This document shows positions 43,896 through 52,211 of a stretch of 64,000 bases of DNA, in pieces. The stretch is taken from assembly GCA_030041515.1 (NCBI GenBank), contig JASHNS010000004.1, forward strand, positions 18,075 to 82,074, read 5' to 3'. How positions within the stretch are numbered: position 1 is the stretch's first letter; each line of letters starts with the position of its first letter. Below the pieces are notes generated by a model. The model did not search any database. It saw only the letters and a list, made by a program, of their open reading frames with translations, and was not told the origin of the DNA. Both the position numbers and the translations under genes were made by a program. Origin of the DNA: Acidobacteriaceae bacterium. GTDB taxonomy: Bacteria; Acidobacteriota; Terriglobia; Terriglobales; Acidobacteriaceae.

Positions 43896-45338
43896 ATGGA
43901 TACGCTTTCGAATACGCCCTACGCCGAGCCGGGCCTTCCGCTTCCGCCGTTCCTCCGCACGTGGTCCCTTCAGAATCCTCAGGTGGCGCGCTGTGGCAAT
44001 CACGACCACTTCGCCATCGTCTACGACAATCAGGCCGATCAGTTCGATTTCATCGTTCCCTTCCTGCGCCTCGGCATGGAGCTCGGCGAGAAGAGCGTCT
44101 TCATCGTCGACGACAACGCTCCTGAAACCGTGATCGCGGCCATGGAACACCACGGCATCGACGTCGATGCCGCTACTGCCACCGGCGCGCTCGCTATCGT
44201 CACCAAACACGACGCCTATCTCAAAAATGGCGACTTCGATCCCGACTGGATGATCGACTTTCTGGCGCAGGCGGTCGTGGACGCGAAAAAGGAAGGCTTC
44301 CGCTCGGTACGCGCCTCCGGCGAGATGACCTGGGCCCTCGGCCCCGCGGGCGACTCCCACGGCCGGCTGGTCGAGTACGAGTGCAAGCTTAATTCGTTCT
44401 TCGCCGGCTATGACATGGGCGGCATCTGCCAGTACAACCGCCGCCGCTTCCGCCCCGAAACTTTGATGCACGTCATCCACACTCACCCGAAGATCGTCTT
44501 TCGCGGCGAGCTGTGCGAAAACCCGTATTACATTCCCGCCGAGATCCTTTTGGACCGCGGCGAGAAGATGGAAGACACGGTCGCCCGTCTGCTCGAGAAC
44601 ATGGCCGAGAATACGCGCCTCCGGCGACGGCTCACTGAGGAGACTGAGGCGCTGCGCCGTTCAGAAAAGCTGGTGGCTGCCGGCAAAATGGCTGCCACTC
44701 TCGCCCACGAGATCAACAATCCTCTGGAGGCCATCGTCAACCTGTGGTATCTCGTCAAACAGGAAAATCTCTCGTCGGACGGCCGCGTGTATCTCGAGGC
44801 GATGGGCAAGGAACTCAACCGGGTTTCCCACATCGCCAATCAGATTCTTGAGTTCTACCGGGTGGGCGCCACCAACAGCGCTGTCAACCTGGGTCAAATC
44901 GCAGACGAGACGGCGCAGCGCTTCCGCAGCCAGCCGGCTTCGCAAGCCATCGCCATTGAAGTCCAGCATCGCGCGCCGGCCGCCGTTTACGGTTCTTCCG
45001 GCGAATTCAATCGCCTCTTTGAAAACCTCATCGTCAATGCGCACGAAGCGGGAGCCAGCCGCATCCGCATTCGCATCTCCCGCAGCCGCGACTGGAGCAA
45101 GGCCGCCCGCCGCGGCATCCGCATCCTGGTGGCGGACGACGGAGCAGGCATCCCCTCCGATCACCTCGCCAGAGTCTTCGAGCCCTTCTTCTCTACCAAG
45201 GAACAAAAGGGGACCGGCCTCGGCCTGTGGGTCAGCAAGGGAATCGTCCAGAAGCACGATGGCACTATTTCCATGCGCACCAGCACCGCAGCCGGACGCA
45301 ACGGAACCTCGTTTTCTATCTTTCTGCCGACTGCCTGA
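43896..45338 (+). CDS. MEDS-domain sensor histidine kinase
   Basis: A 480-residue cytoplasmic kinase without membrane helices. Residues about 30-200 form a MEDS/DcmR-type sensory domain (HDHFAIVYDNQADQFDFIVP, KSVFIVDDNAPETVIAAMEH, YDMGGICQYNRRRF). A coiled coil (about 225-260) leads to HisKA with the phospho-acceptor in TLAHEINNPLEAIVN. The ATPase domain has the N box NLIVNAHEAGAS, the G1 box VADDGAGIPSDHL and G2 KGTGLGLWVSKG. The ATG at 43896 starts the MEDS domain; the frame is open further upstream but overlaps the TadG-like gene. No response regulator is adjacent; the stand-alone receiver at 54829 is a possible but distant partner. Confidence 0.88.
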   Translation: MDTLSNTPYAEPGLPLPPFLRTWSLQNPQVARCGNHDHFAIVYDNQADQFDFIVPFLRLGMELGEKSVFIVDDNAPETVIAAMEHHGIDVDAATATGALAIVTKHDAYLKNGDFDPDWMIDFLAQAVVDAKKEGFRSVRASGEMTWALGPAGDSHGRLVEYECKLNSFFAGYDMGGICQYNRRRFRPETLMHVIHTHPKIVFRGELCENPYYIPAEILLDRGEKMEDTVARLLENMAENTRLRRRLTEETEALRRSEKLVAAGKMAATLAHEINNPLEAIVNLWYLVKQENLSSDGRVYLEAMGKELNRVSHIANQILEFYRVGATNSAVNLGQIADETAQRFRSQPASQAIAIEVQHRAPAAVYGSSGEFNRLFENLIVNAHEAGASRIRIRISRSRDWSKAARRGIRILVADDGAGIPSDHLARVFEPFFSTKEQKGTGLGLWVSKGIVQKHDGTISMRTSTAAGRNGTSFSIFLPTA

Positions 45339-45348
45339 CCGCCTCCCG

Positions 45349-45381
45349 GCTGCTGATCAGTGACTACTGTTCACTGATTTC
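45349..45381. repeat. GATCAGTGA-family repeat between kinase and TonB receptor ends
   Basis: GCTGATCAGTGACTACTGTTC followed by ACTGATTTC. It fills the short space between two converging stop codons and, with CAGTGA..TCACTG arms, can fold back on itself. Confidence 0.65.
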
Positions 45382-47513
45382 TACCGGCTGAATGTGATCT
45401 CGCCATAGACGCTGCGCCGTATTCCCACCGGCGGCCCCGGATCGTAACTGAACTCCACATGGTGCGGCTGGAACAGGTTCCGGCCTGAGACGGTAAATCC
45501 GATGTGATGCGTCGACTCCCAGTGGATCCTGGCGTCTCCGGTCCAGTAAGAAGCAACGCCGATACCCGGCAGCGCGCTCACATAGCGAACATAGGTATCG
45601 ACCCCAACCGCCTTCGGCAAATCAAATTCGTTCTCAATCAGCGCCTGATGCTCCGGACTCGATCCCTGCTCGACGGGAGCGCTCCCGATGTCTCTGGAAT
45701 TCGCCGCCTTCTTTACGTGCATGGCCAGCAGGCTGTACCAGCCTCCCAGCCGCCACCAGTCGGTGGGCTGCCACTCCGGCGCCACTTCGCCGCCGCTGGT
45801 GGTGGCCACCAGATCATTGCCGAACTGTGCCTGGATCAGAATATGCGTGGGCCCCGGGCTCGTTTCCACGTAGGGGGCGCGCACCAGATCTTCGCTGAAG
45901 GAATCTCCGTAATGGTTGTAGTAGCTGGCCAGATCCACGTAAAACTTCGACCCCGCCGAAGCCCGGTACCCGAGCTCGTATCCGTTGAGCTGCTCCGAGC
46001 GGAAATTTGGGTTGGCGCTGAATCGCGCCATGACGGGCAGTCCGGACTGGTAGCCGAGAAAGCTCGACAGATTGAAATCGCGTTCCACGTCGGCCGGGGT
46101 GCGCACCGCATGCGTGTACGCCGCCCATAAGGTTTGCGTGCCTGTCGGCGTGTACAGCAGCCTCGCATCCGGCTCGCCCAGCAATCCCGTGTAATTCGTC
46201 TTCAGCACCTTCGTCCCGGCCAGCATCGTCAGGCGGTTCGGCACCACAGTGATCTCGTCCTGCAGGAACGCCTGGTAAAGCTCGTCCGTTCTTTGTGGCG
46301 GCGTGAAAGTCAGTCCCGAATACAGCTGGATCTCGTTCCCGTGGCTGGCACGCGCCGTCCCGCCCCAGCTGAGCTCCTGGTGCGGCAACGGCAGGCGATC
46401 CGTCAGGTCGACGTCCACCGTATTGCGAATATCGCCGAAGTTCAGCTCGTTGCGGGTGTCGTGGGCGTAGTAAGCTTCCACATCGATGTCTCGGCCTTCG
46501 CCCTGCACTCTACGCCAGTTCCACAGAATGTTTCCGCCGTAAAGAGTGGCGTCGCCGGAAAGGTCGTAGTTCGCCGGCGGGTTGTAGGTGGCCGCTTCTG
46601 CTCTCTCGCCAAAGTCCTGGCCATAGACATCGCCCTGAAGGTGCCAGAGGTCACGCGCATTCCGGTCCCAATCCATGCGGAATCCGCCCTGACCGCCGTG
46701 CCAGTCGTCGTAATTGTCGCCGTCGGAGTGGTATTCCGGCGCCCATCCGAATCCTTTCACGTACGCGCGATATGCCATCCCCCTGTGATTGACAGATCCG
46801 TAACGCACCCCTTCGAAATCCTGGTCGACGTTCCCGCCGCCCGCCGTCGCCAGCACACCATGCGTGTCGCCGGCGTTCTTCGTGATGATGTTGATGACCC
46901 CGTTGACGGCATTCGGGCCCCAGATCGTCCCCCCCGGTCCGCGGATCACCTCGATCCGGTCCACATCCTGGATGAAAGTGTCCTGCGTCTCCCAATACGT
47001 CCCCGCCGTCAGCGTGGTGTACACGGTGCGGCCATCGATGAGCACCAAAACGTACCGTGAAAGCCGGCTGTTGAATCCCCGGATTCCGATCGCGTACTCA
47101 TCCGCGGTAATTCGCGCCACCTCCACGCCCGGCGCCAGCCGCAGTGCCTCGGGGATGTTCTGTGCGCCCGAGCGCCGGATATCGTCGTGCGTGATCACGT
47201 AAATTGCCGCGGGCGTCTTCCACACCTCCTGCGGTTCCCTGGAGACGGTGGTCACGTCGATCTTCCCCAGTTGTTCCAGGCTCATCGACTTCAGGGGATT
47301 CTGATTCAGCGCCAGGGTCTGCTGTCCGCTCAGAGCCGGAGCAACGAGTGCCAGGCAGGCGCCGAGCGCTGCTGCGCGCAGGCATCCCCGGCCAGGTCTC
47401 CTCCGCCTGGCTGCCTGCGAAACGGCCCCGGCAGCCACCCGGCGAGAAAGCCAACTCTGTGTCCGGCTGGCCGAAGCTGCGGTCGCGCTGCCCTCATCCA
47501 CCGGTGCGAGCAT
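45381..47513 (-). CDS. TonB-dependent outer-membrane receptor
   Basis: A 710-residue receptor. The N-terminus has an Arg-rich start and a hydrophobic segment (CLRAAALGACLALVAPALSG) as signal peptide. The plug domain (about 85-205) contains VYVITHDDI-like and RIEVIRGPGGTIWGPNAVNG, then VINIITKNAGDTHGV. The barrel follows and ends in an outer-membrane strand (GIRRSVYGEITFSR). ATG at 47513 has AAGGA seven bases upstream; an earlier in-frame codon at 47546 adds eleven residues. Size and sequence resemble vitamin-B12/siderophore-type (BtuB/FepA-like) receptors more than SusC; the ligand is unknown. Confidence 0.88.
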   Translation of the reverse strand: MLAPVDEGSATAASASRTQSWLSRRVAAGAVSQAARRRRPGRGCLRAAALGACLALVAPALSGQQTLALNQNPLKSMSLEQLGKIDVTTVSREPQEVWKTPAAIYVITHDDIRRSGAQNIPEALRLAPGVEVARITADEYAIGIRGFNSRLSRYVLVLIDGRTVYTTLTAGTYWETQDTFIQDVDRIEVIRGPGGTIWGPNAVNGVINIITKNAGDTHGVLATAGGGNVDQDFEGVRYGSVNHRGMAYRAYVKGFGWAPEYHSDGDNYDDWHGGQGGFRMDWDRNARDLWHLQGDVYGQDFGERAEAATYNPPANYDLSGDATLYGGNILWNWRRVQGEGRDIDVEAYYAHDTRNELNFGDIRNTVDVDLTDRLPLPHQELSWGGTARASHGNEIQLYSGLTFTPPQRTDELYQAFLQDEITVVPNRLTMLAGTKVLKTNYTGLLGEPDARLLYTPTGTQTLWAAYTHAVRTPADVERDFNLSSFLGYQSGLPVMARFSANPNFRSEQLNGYELGYRASAGSKFYVDLASYYNHYGDSFSEDLVRAPYVETSPGPTHILIQAQFGNDLVATTSGGEVAPEWQPTDWWRLGGWYSLLAMHVKKAANSRDIGSAPVEQGSSPEHQALIENEFDLPKAVGVDTYVRYVSALPGIGVASYWTGDARIHWESTHHIGFTVSGRNLFQPHHVEFSYDPGPPVGIRRSVYGEITFSR

Positions 47514-47702
47514 CGATCTGTCCTTCCCAAACGAATTGCTGCACACCGGTCATGCGCCCCGGGTCCGCTGCGGTATCAGGGGAGAGCTTTAACTTTGGTT
47601 TCAGGGTAGATGCTGCCCGCTCCAATTTGGTTGCCTGCCCCGACCCCTGCCCGGGAATCCGGGCATCCGGGTATTCAAAACGTCAACCCACAAGCCATCG
47701 GG

Positions 47703-49877
47703 CTATTTCAGCCCGTACACCACAATCTCTCCTCTCGGGTTGGCCACGGTGGTCAGGTCGAGGCCGGTTGAGATATAAACTCTCCCGTTGGCCACCACCG
47801 GCGACGTGAACTTGATGCCGTAGCCCGGAACATCTCCCGAGTTCTGGCTGCTGTTGTAGAGCTCATTGCTCAGGTCGCCCGCCTGGTACGCGCGCAGCGT
47901 GGCCCTGGTCGGCGTTCCCGCCGAGTTCTGCAACGGCAGACCCTCGTCGATCATCCACAGGATGCCGTCATTCGTTCCGTCGGACGAGATGAAAGGCGTC
48001 GTCCCGCGCGTATTTTCCTCGACGCCGGGCTTCGTCATCGTGCCCGCCGAGAGATCTCCTCCGGAAAGCGTGAACTGACGTATCCCTCCCGGCGCGGAAG
48101 AGGCCGTTGGCGTCACTCCGAGGTAGATCGAGCCGTTGTAATACGCGGAGGTGCCGAAAATCTCGAACGAGTTGATGTCTGTGGTATGCGTCCCGGAGCT
48201 GTCTTTGCAACTGGCGGAATAGGGCGAGACGATCCCCTCGCCCCACCAGAGCGTTTGCTTCGCGCCCGCATCGTTGGCGGATTCTTTCCCGAGATTGCCG
48301 CTGTTCACCACATACAGCTTGCCGCCTTTGCCGCCGGCCACCAGTTCCGATGTGCCGGGGATGAGCAGCAGCCCACCGGAAGCCAGATCCCCGTCCGCAC
48401 AGTTCATGTAGGCATAGTCGTCCGGAGTAAAGTAGTCCTCAAGCTTCAGGGTGGGGCTGAACCTGAGAACCGAATCCGCGAAAGCCGTTTTGCCATCCCA
48501 GGGCCCGTTGCCGGTCGTGACGTAGACGTTGCCGGAGCTGTCGGCCACCGGACCGCCGCCGCCCATCCACACGCCGCCCGCGCTGGCGTACGTGCCTTCG
48601 CCGTTCAGATTCGGACTGGCATTGAACACGCCCACCTGCGCCAGAGTCTTCGCGTTGTACGCCAGCAGCCAGCCGCTGTGGCAACTGCCGAAGCCCATAT
48701 AGACATTCCCATTGGCCAGCAGCAGAGCGGCGCGCTGCAGGCACGACGTCGTAAGCGTCTCCACGCCGTTCACCGCAGCGGAATTCGTTGCCGGAACTGA
48801 CGCATGAATGGTGACCGGGCCGCCGAACTTCTGCGCTCCCGTCGTGATGTCCAGCGCATTCAGCCGGAACGTGCCGCCGCTCGACGACTTTTGCGCCGAG
48901 ACGACATACAGCGTGTTGGTGGAGGGGTCGATCACCGGCGTCGACGTCACGCCCTCGTAAGGCTTAATCGGGCCGCCGGTCAAGGGCGTCTCGCCGGATT
49001 TCAGCAGGCTCACATGCCACAGCGGCGCGCCGGTTCCGTAGTTGTCCGCGTCGAAGGCATAGACATTGTCCTGCTCGGTGGCCACGTAGAGCACGTTATG
49101 CGTCCCGCCGTGGATACTGACGTTCGACATCACCAGCGGCTCGCCATACGCATAGCCGGCGATGGTGTAGGAGAACAGCTTCCCGAAGTCGGCCGCCTTC
49201 ACATTGCTCGGCGTCAGCGTGGTCTCGCCGGAATTCAGCCCGCTGCGGTTCGCGTCCACATGGAATGTCGTGATGTTGACGGCACTCGTCGATGCCACGG
49301 AAACAGTGAGCGCGGAGGAGCCGCTCACGCCACTGTAGGTTGCCGTGATGGTCGTCGATCCGGCGCCCAGCGCCGTCGCCAGTCCCGAAGAGTCGATGGA
49401 GGCCACCGACGGATTCGATGACTTCCATGTGGCGCTGGAGCTGACGCTGGACGTGGTCCCGTTGCTGTACTTCGCCGTCGCTGTGAACTGCTGCGAATCG
49501 CCAGTCTGCAGGCTCGCCGGAGATGGCGTCACGGACACCGAGCTGACCGTCGCCGTGCCCGCTCTCACAGTGAGATCGATGGTCGTCTTCGATGCTCCGC
49601 CGCACTTATCCCACTCCTGGACCACGGTGTCCTCGCGGCCCGCGGCCAGTTTAATTTGCGTATCCAGCTTCGTGGAATCGACTACGTAAACCAGCTTGTT
49701 ATCCACGTATATTCCCATCGACGCAACCCCCTTCGAGCACGTCGAGGTGGTCGCGCTCGCCACGTACTTCACCGGGGAGGTCACCGTGGCGCCGTTGGCT
49801 GGAGTCGTAACTGTGACAGTGGCAAATGTTAAGGGCGCAAAGAAGAGCGACAGGACGAGGACATACAGGGACTTCAC
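47703..49877 (-). CDS. Secreted Ig-like (Big_2) plus PQQ-propeller protein, paralogue 1
   Basis: A 724-residue exported protein. The signal is KSLYVLVLSLFFAPLTFA. Residues about 20-105 form an Ig-like domain (TVTVTTPANGATVTSPVKYV), about 110-190 a Big_2 domain (SVSVTPSPASLQTGDSQQFT, SNPSVASIDSSGLATALGAG), and the rest is a PQQ-like beta-propeller (HVDANRSGLNSGETTLTPSN, VLYVATEQDNVYAFDADNYG). The start is GTG at 49877, set by GGAG seven bases upstream. It shares the propeller with the next gene, so the two arose by duplication. Probable surface binding protein; ligand unknown. Confidence 0.82.
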   Translation of the reverse strand: MKSLYVLVLSLFFAPLTFATVTVTTPANGATVTSPVKYVASATTSTCSKGVASMGIYVDNKLVYVVDSTKLDTQIKLAAGREDTVVQEWDKCGGASKTTIDLTVRAGTATVSSVSVTPSPASLQTGDSQQFTATAKYSNGTTSSVSSSATWKSSNPSVASIDSSGLATALGAGSTTITATYSGVSGSSALTVSVASTSAVNITTFHVDANRSGLNSGETTLTPSNVKAADFGKLFSYTIAGYAYGEPLVMSNVSIHGGTHNVLYVATEQDNVYAFDADNYGTGAPLWHVSLLKSGETPLTGGPIKPYEGVTSTPVIDPSTNTLYVVSAQKSSSGGTFRLNALDITTGAQKFGGPVTIHASVPATNSAAVNGVETLTTSCLQRAALLLANGNVYMGFGSCHSGWLLAYNAKTLAQVGVFNASPNLNGEGTYASAGGVWMGGGGPVADSSGNVYVTTGNGPWDGKTAFADSVLRFSPTLKLEDYFTPDDYAYMNCADGDLASGGLLLIPGTSELVAGGKGGKLYVVNSGNLGKESANDAGAKQTLWWGEGIVSPYSASCKDSSGTHTTDINSFEIFGTSAYYNGSIYLGVTPTASSAPGGIRQFTLSGGDLSAGTMTKPGVEENTRGTTPFISSDGTNDGILWMIDEGLPLQNSAGTPTRATLRAYQAGDLSNELYNSSQNSGDVPGYGIKFTSPVVANGRVYISTGLDLTTVANPRGEIVVYGLK

Positions 49878-50122
49878 AGCATCACTCCAGAAAACCCGCA
49901 GCAGCAGGGAGTCGCCCATGGTCGGGATGTTTCTCTTACAAGAGCTCGGCCGCGAAAGGCAAGCTAAGTCTCACTCAGGTCGGCCGGAAGTGGATCAGGG
50001 ATCGGATCGAATCTCGTTCTTAGTGCCCAGTAAGATGCGGGGAACCGGCGCACGGGTTTGAACCGCGGGGGCCGCCGGCCCTTCGTCAATGGAAGATGAA
50101 CGGACCGGCCGTCGTTCCGCTG

Positions 50123-52075
50123 CTAGTGCAGAAGTCCAAATTCTGCAACGCTGTTCGGCGTGCCCACGAAGACTTTGCCGTTCACGATCACCGGCGTGAT
50201 GAACTTGTTGCCGTCGCCAAATTGATCTCTTCCACCCGCCGCCTGGTTGCTGTTGTAGATCTCCGCAAGAGTAGCCGCGTTGTAGGCATGCAGAACGGCC
50301 GGTGACGAATTTTCCACCGCCCACACAATCCCGTTCGCCGTACCATTGGCGCTGATCGCCGGCGTTGTGCCTGGATACTCAAAGCTGGTGGCGCTTTGGA
50401 AGCTGGGCGTGGTCGCGAGCTTCGCGTTCGTGATTGGAAACGCTTTGAGCGTATCGCCCACGGCGCCGTAATACACCGTGCCGTTGAAATACGCCGGCAT
50501 CGACCACACCCCGCCGATCGCTCCGTCGATCTCCTGGTACACCGCGTTGTCGTTTTGCGAGCTGAACTTCCCCATCGAATCGCGATCGACAACGTAAATG
50601 TTCTGGTCCTTTCCCGCGCCCACCGCCAGATGGTGCACGGTTCCCGAAGCATCCTTCAGATCCGGCAGCAGCAGCGCTCCGCCCGATCCCAGATCCTCGT
50701 CCGCATTCGATTCGTCGACCGTGTTATACATCTCGAAGTAATCCGCCACCGTCAGCTTGTTGTTCGCCGTGGAGACCTTCAGAAATCCATTGCCGAAATC
50801 CCCGCTCGCCGGAAAACCGCTGCTGTTCAGCGTGGTGTCGAAGGTCCCGTTCGCATCCAGAAAATAGATGTTGCCGGAGCTGTCCGCTGCCAGCCCTGCG
50901 CCCGCCATCCAGATCGATCCCTCGCCGCCGTTCGGCGTCAGGTTCAGCACGCTGGTTTGTTGCAGCGTCGACTCGCTGTAGCCCATCAGCCATCCGGTGT
51001 ACGGGTCTTCATCGCAGTGCGACGTCCAGCCCAGATAAATCACGCCGTTCTCGAGAAGCAAGCCGGCGCGCTCCGCATACTGTCCCGGATCGAAGATCAC
51101 TTTGCCGCCCGAGCTGTTCTCTCCCGTGCCCGGATAGCTCGCCTGGATCTCCACCGGACTGCCCGTCAGCTCCGCGCCCGTCGTTACATCCAGCGCGTGC
51201 AGCCGCTGATGATAGGCGCCGGACGCGTCCTTCGACATCCCCACGACAAAAATCGTCCCATTCGGTCCTGCGCTCCGGTCGATGACCGGCGTCGACGTGA
51301 TGCCGATCTGCGGTGAAATCTGACCGCAGCCATGGTCATCGCTGGGAGTTTCGTTCGCGCCCAGCACCGACTTCTTCCATAACTGCGTCCCCGTGTCCGC
51401 GTCAAAAGCGTACACGCTGCCGTTTTCCGTCTCCGCATAGACCACGTTGTGGCTCTGGCCGCCGATCGTCACGCTGGAGAGATACAGCGGCTGCGCGTCC
51501 ACGCTGCCGTCGACCGGAAACGTGCGCAACAGGCCGAAGCTCGAAGAGTTCACATTCGCAAGCGTCAGCGTGGTCTCGTTCGCATTCAGGCCCGTGCGGC
51601 CAACGTCGTAGTGATAGGTAACTACATCCACGGCGGAAGGAGGAGGGCTGCTGCTGCTGCTGTTGACGGTCAGCGCCAGCGACACGGAGTGGCTCAGCGA
51701 GCCGGAAGTGCCGGTGAACTGCGCCGTCGCCGTTCCCGCCGCCGCGCTCGAAGCCGCCGTAAAGCTGACCGTTTGCGGTGTTCCCGGCGTCAAGCTGAAG
51801 CTCGCTGGTGAGGCCGTCACCCCGGTGGGCACGCCGGTCAGCGTCACCTGGATTGCGCCGCTGAATCCGTTCTGCGCCGTCGCCGAAAGAGAATCCGTCT
51901 GCGCTGTCCCTCCCGCCGTAACGCTCACGCTCGACACGCTGAGCGCCAGAGAAAAATCCGGCGACGGCCCGGTTTTCGTTCCCGTGCCGACGGTCGTGTG
52001 GCCGCAGCCAAACAAGAAACCGGTGAGAGCCGCGACGCAGAAGAGAAAGAGGGCACGCTGCCGTGGATCGTTCAT
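50123..52075 (-). CDS. PQQ-propeller lipoprotein, paralogue 2
   Basis: A 650-residue lipoprotein. ALTGFLFGC is the lipobox (Cys about residue 24), followed by a Thr/Gly-rich linker. An Ig-like domain (about 40-135; SVTAGGTAQTDSLSATAQNG) leads to a PQQ-like propeller (YHYDVGRTGLNANETTLTLA, VVYAETENGSVYAFDADTGT, LWKKSVLGANETPSDDHG). The propeller start is nearly the same as in the neighbouring gene. The start is ATG at 52075; an in-frame codon at 52129 would place 18 charged residues before the signal. Paralogue of 47703-49877, with a 245-bp spacer. Confidence 0.82.
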   Translation of the reverse strand: MNDPRQRALFLFCVAALTGFLFGCGHTTVGTGTKTGPSPDFSLALSVSSVSVTAGGTAQTDSLSATAQNGFSGAIQVTLTGVPTGVTASPASFSLTPGTPQTVSFTAASSAAAGTATAQFTGTSGSLSHSVSLALTVNSSSSSPPPSAVDVVTYHYDVGRTGLNANETTLTLANVNSSSFGLLRTFPVDGSVDAQPLYLSSVTIGGQSHNVVYAETENGSVYAFDADTGTQLWKKSVLGANETPSDDHGCGQISPQIGITSTPVIDRSAGPNGTIFVVGMSKDASGAYHQRLHALDVTTGAELTGSPVEIQASYPGTGENSSGGKVIFDPGQYAERAGLLLENGVIYLGWTSHCDEDPYTGWLMGYSESTLQQTSVLNLTPNGGEGSIWMAGAGLAADSSGNIYFLDANGTFDTTLNSSGFPASGDFGNGFLKVSTANNKLTVADYFEMYNTVDESNADEDLGSGGALLLPDLKDASGTVHHLAVGAGKDQNIYVVDRDSMGKFSSQNDNAVYQEIDGAIGGVWSMPAYFNGTVYYGAVGDTLKAFPITNAKLATTPSFQSATSFEYPGTTPAISANGTANGIVWAVENSSPAVLHAYNAATLAEIYNSNQAAGGRDQFGDGNKFITPVIVNGKVFVGTPNSVAEFGLLH

Positions 52076-52211
52076 GGGCGAAGGACGCTCCTCGAAGCCT
52101 GGGCCGTGCAGCTTCTTCGAAGGGAACATCGGGCCCGGCAGACGCCTGCAGTATAGTCCGCTCGCGCCCGCTTCGTCGTACCAGCGGTCAACCTCGCCGG
52201 CAACGCGGATT

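Noticed and set aside
50041..50120. tRNA-like T-arm (GGTTCAAACCC on the minus strand)
   Set aside because: The T-stem can pair, but no matching acceptor, D-arm or anticodon arm is found in the right distance.
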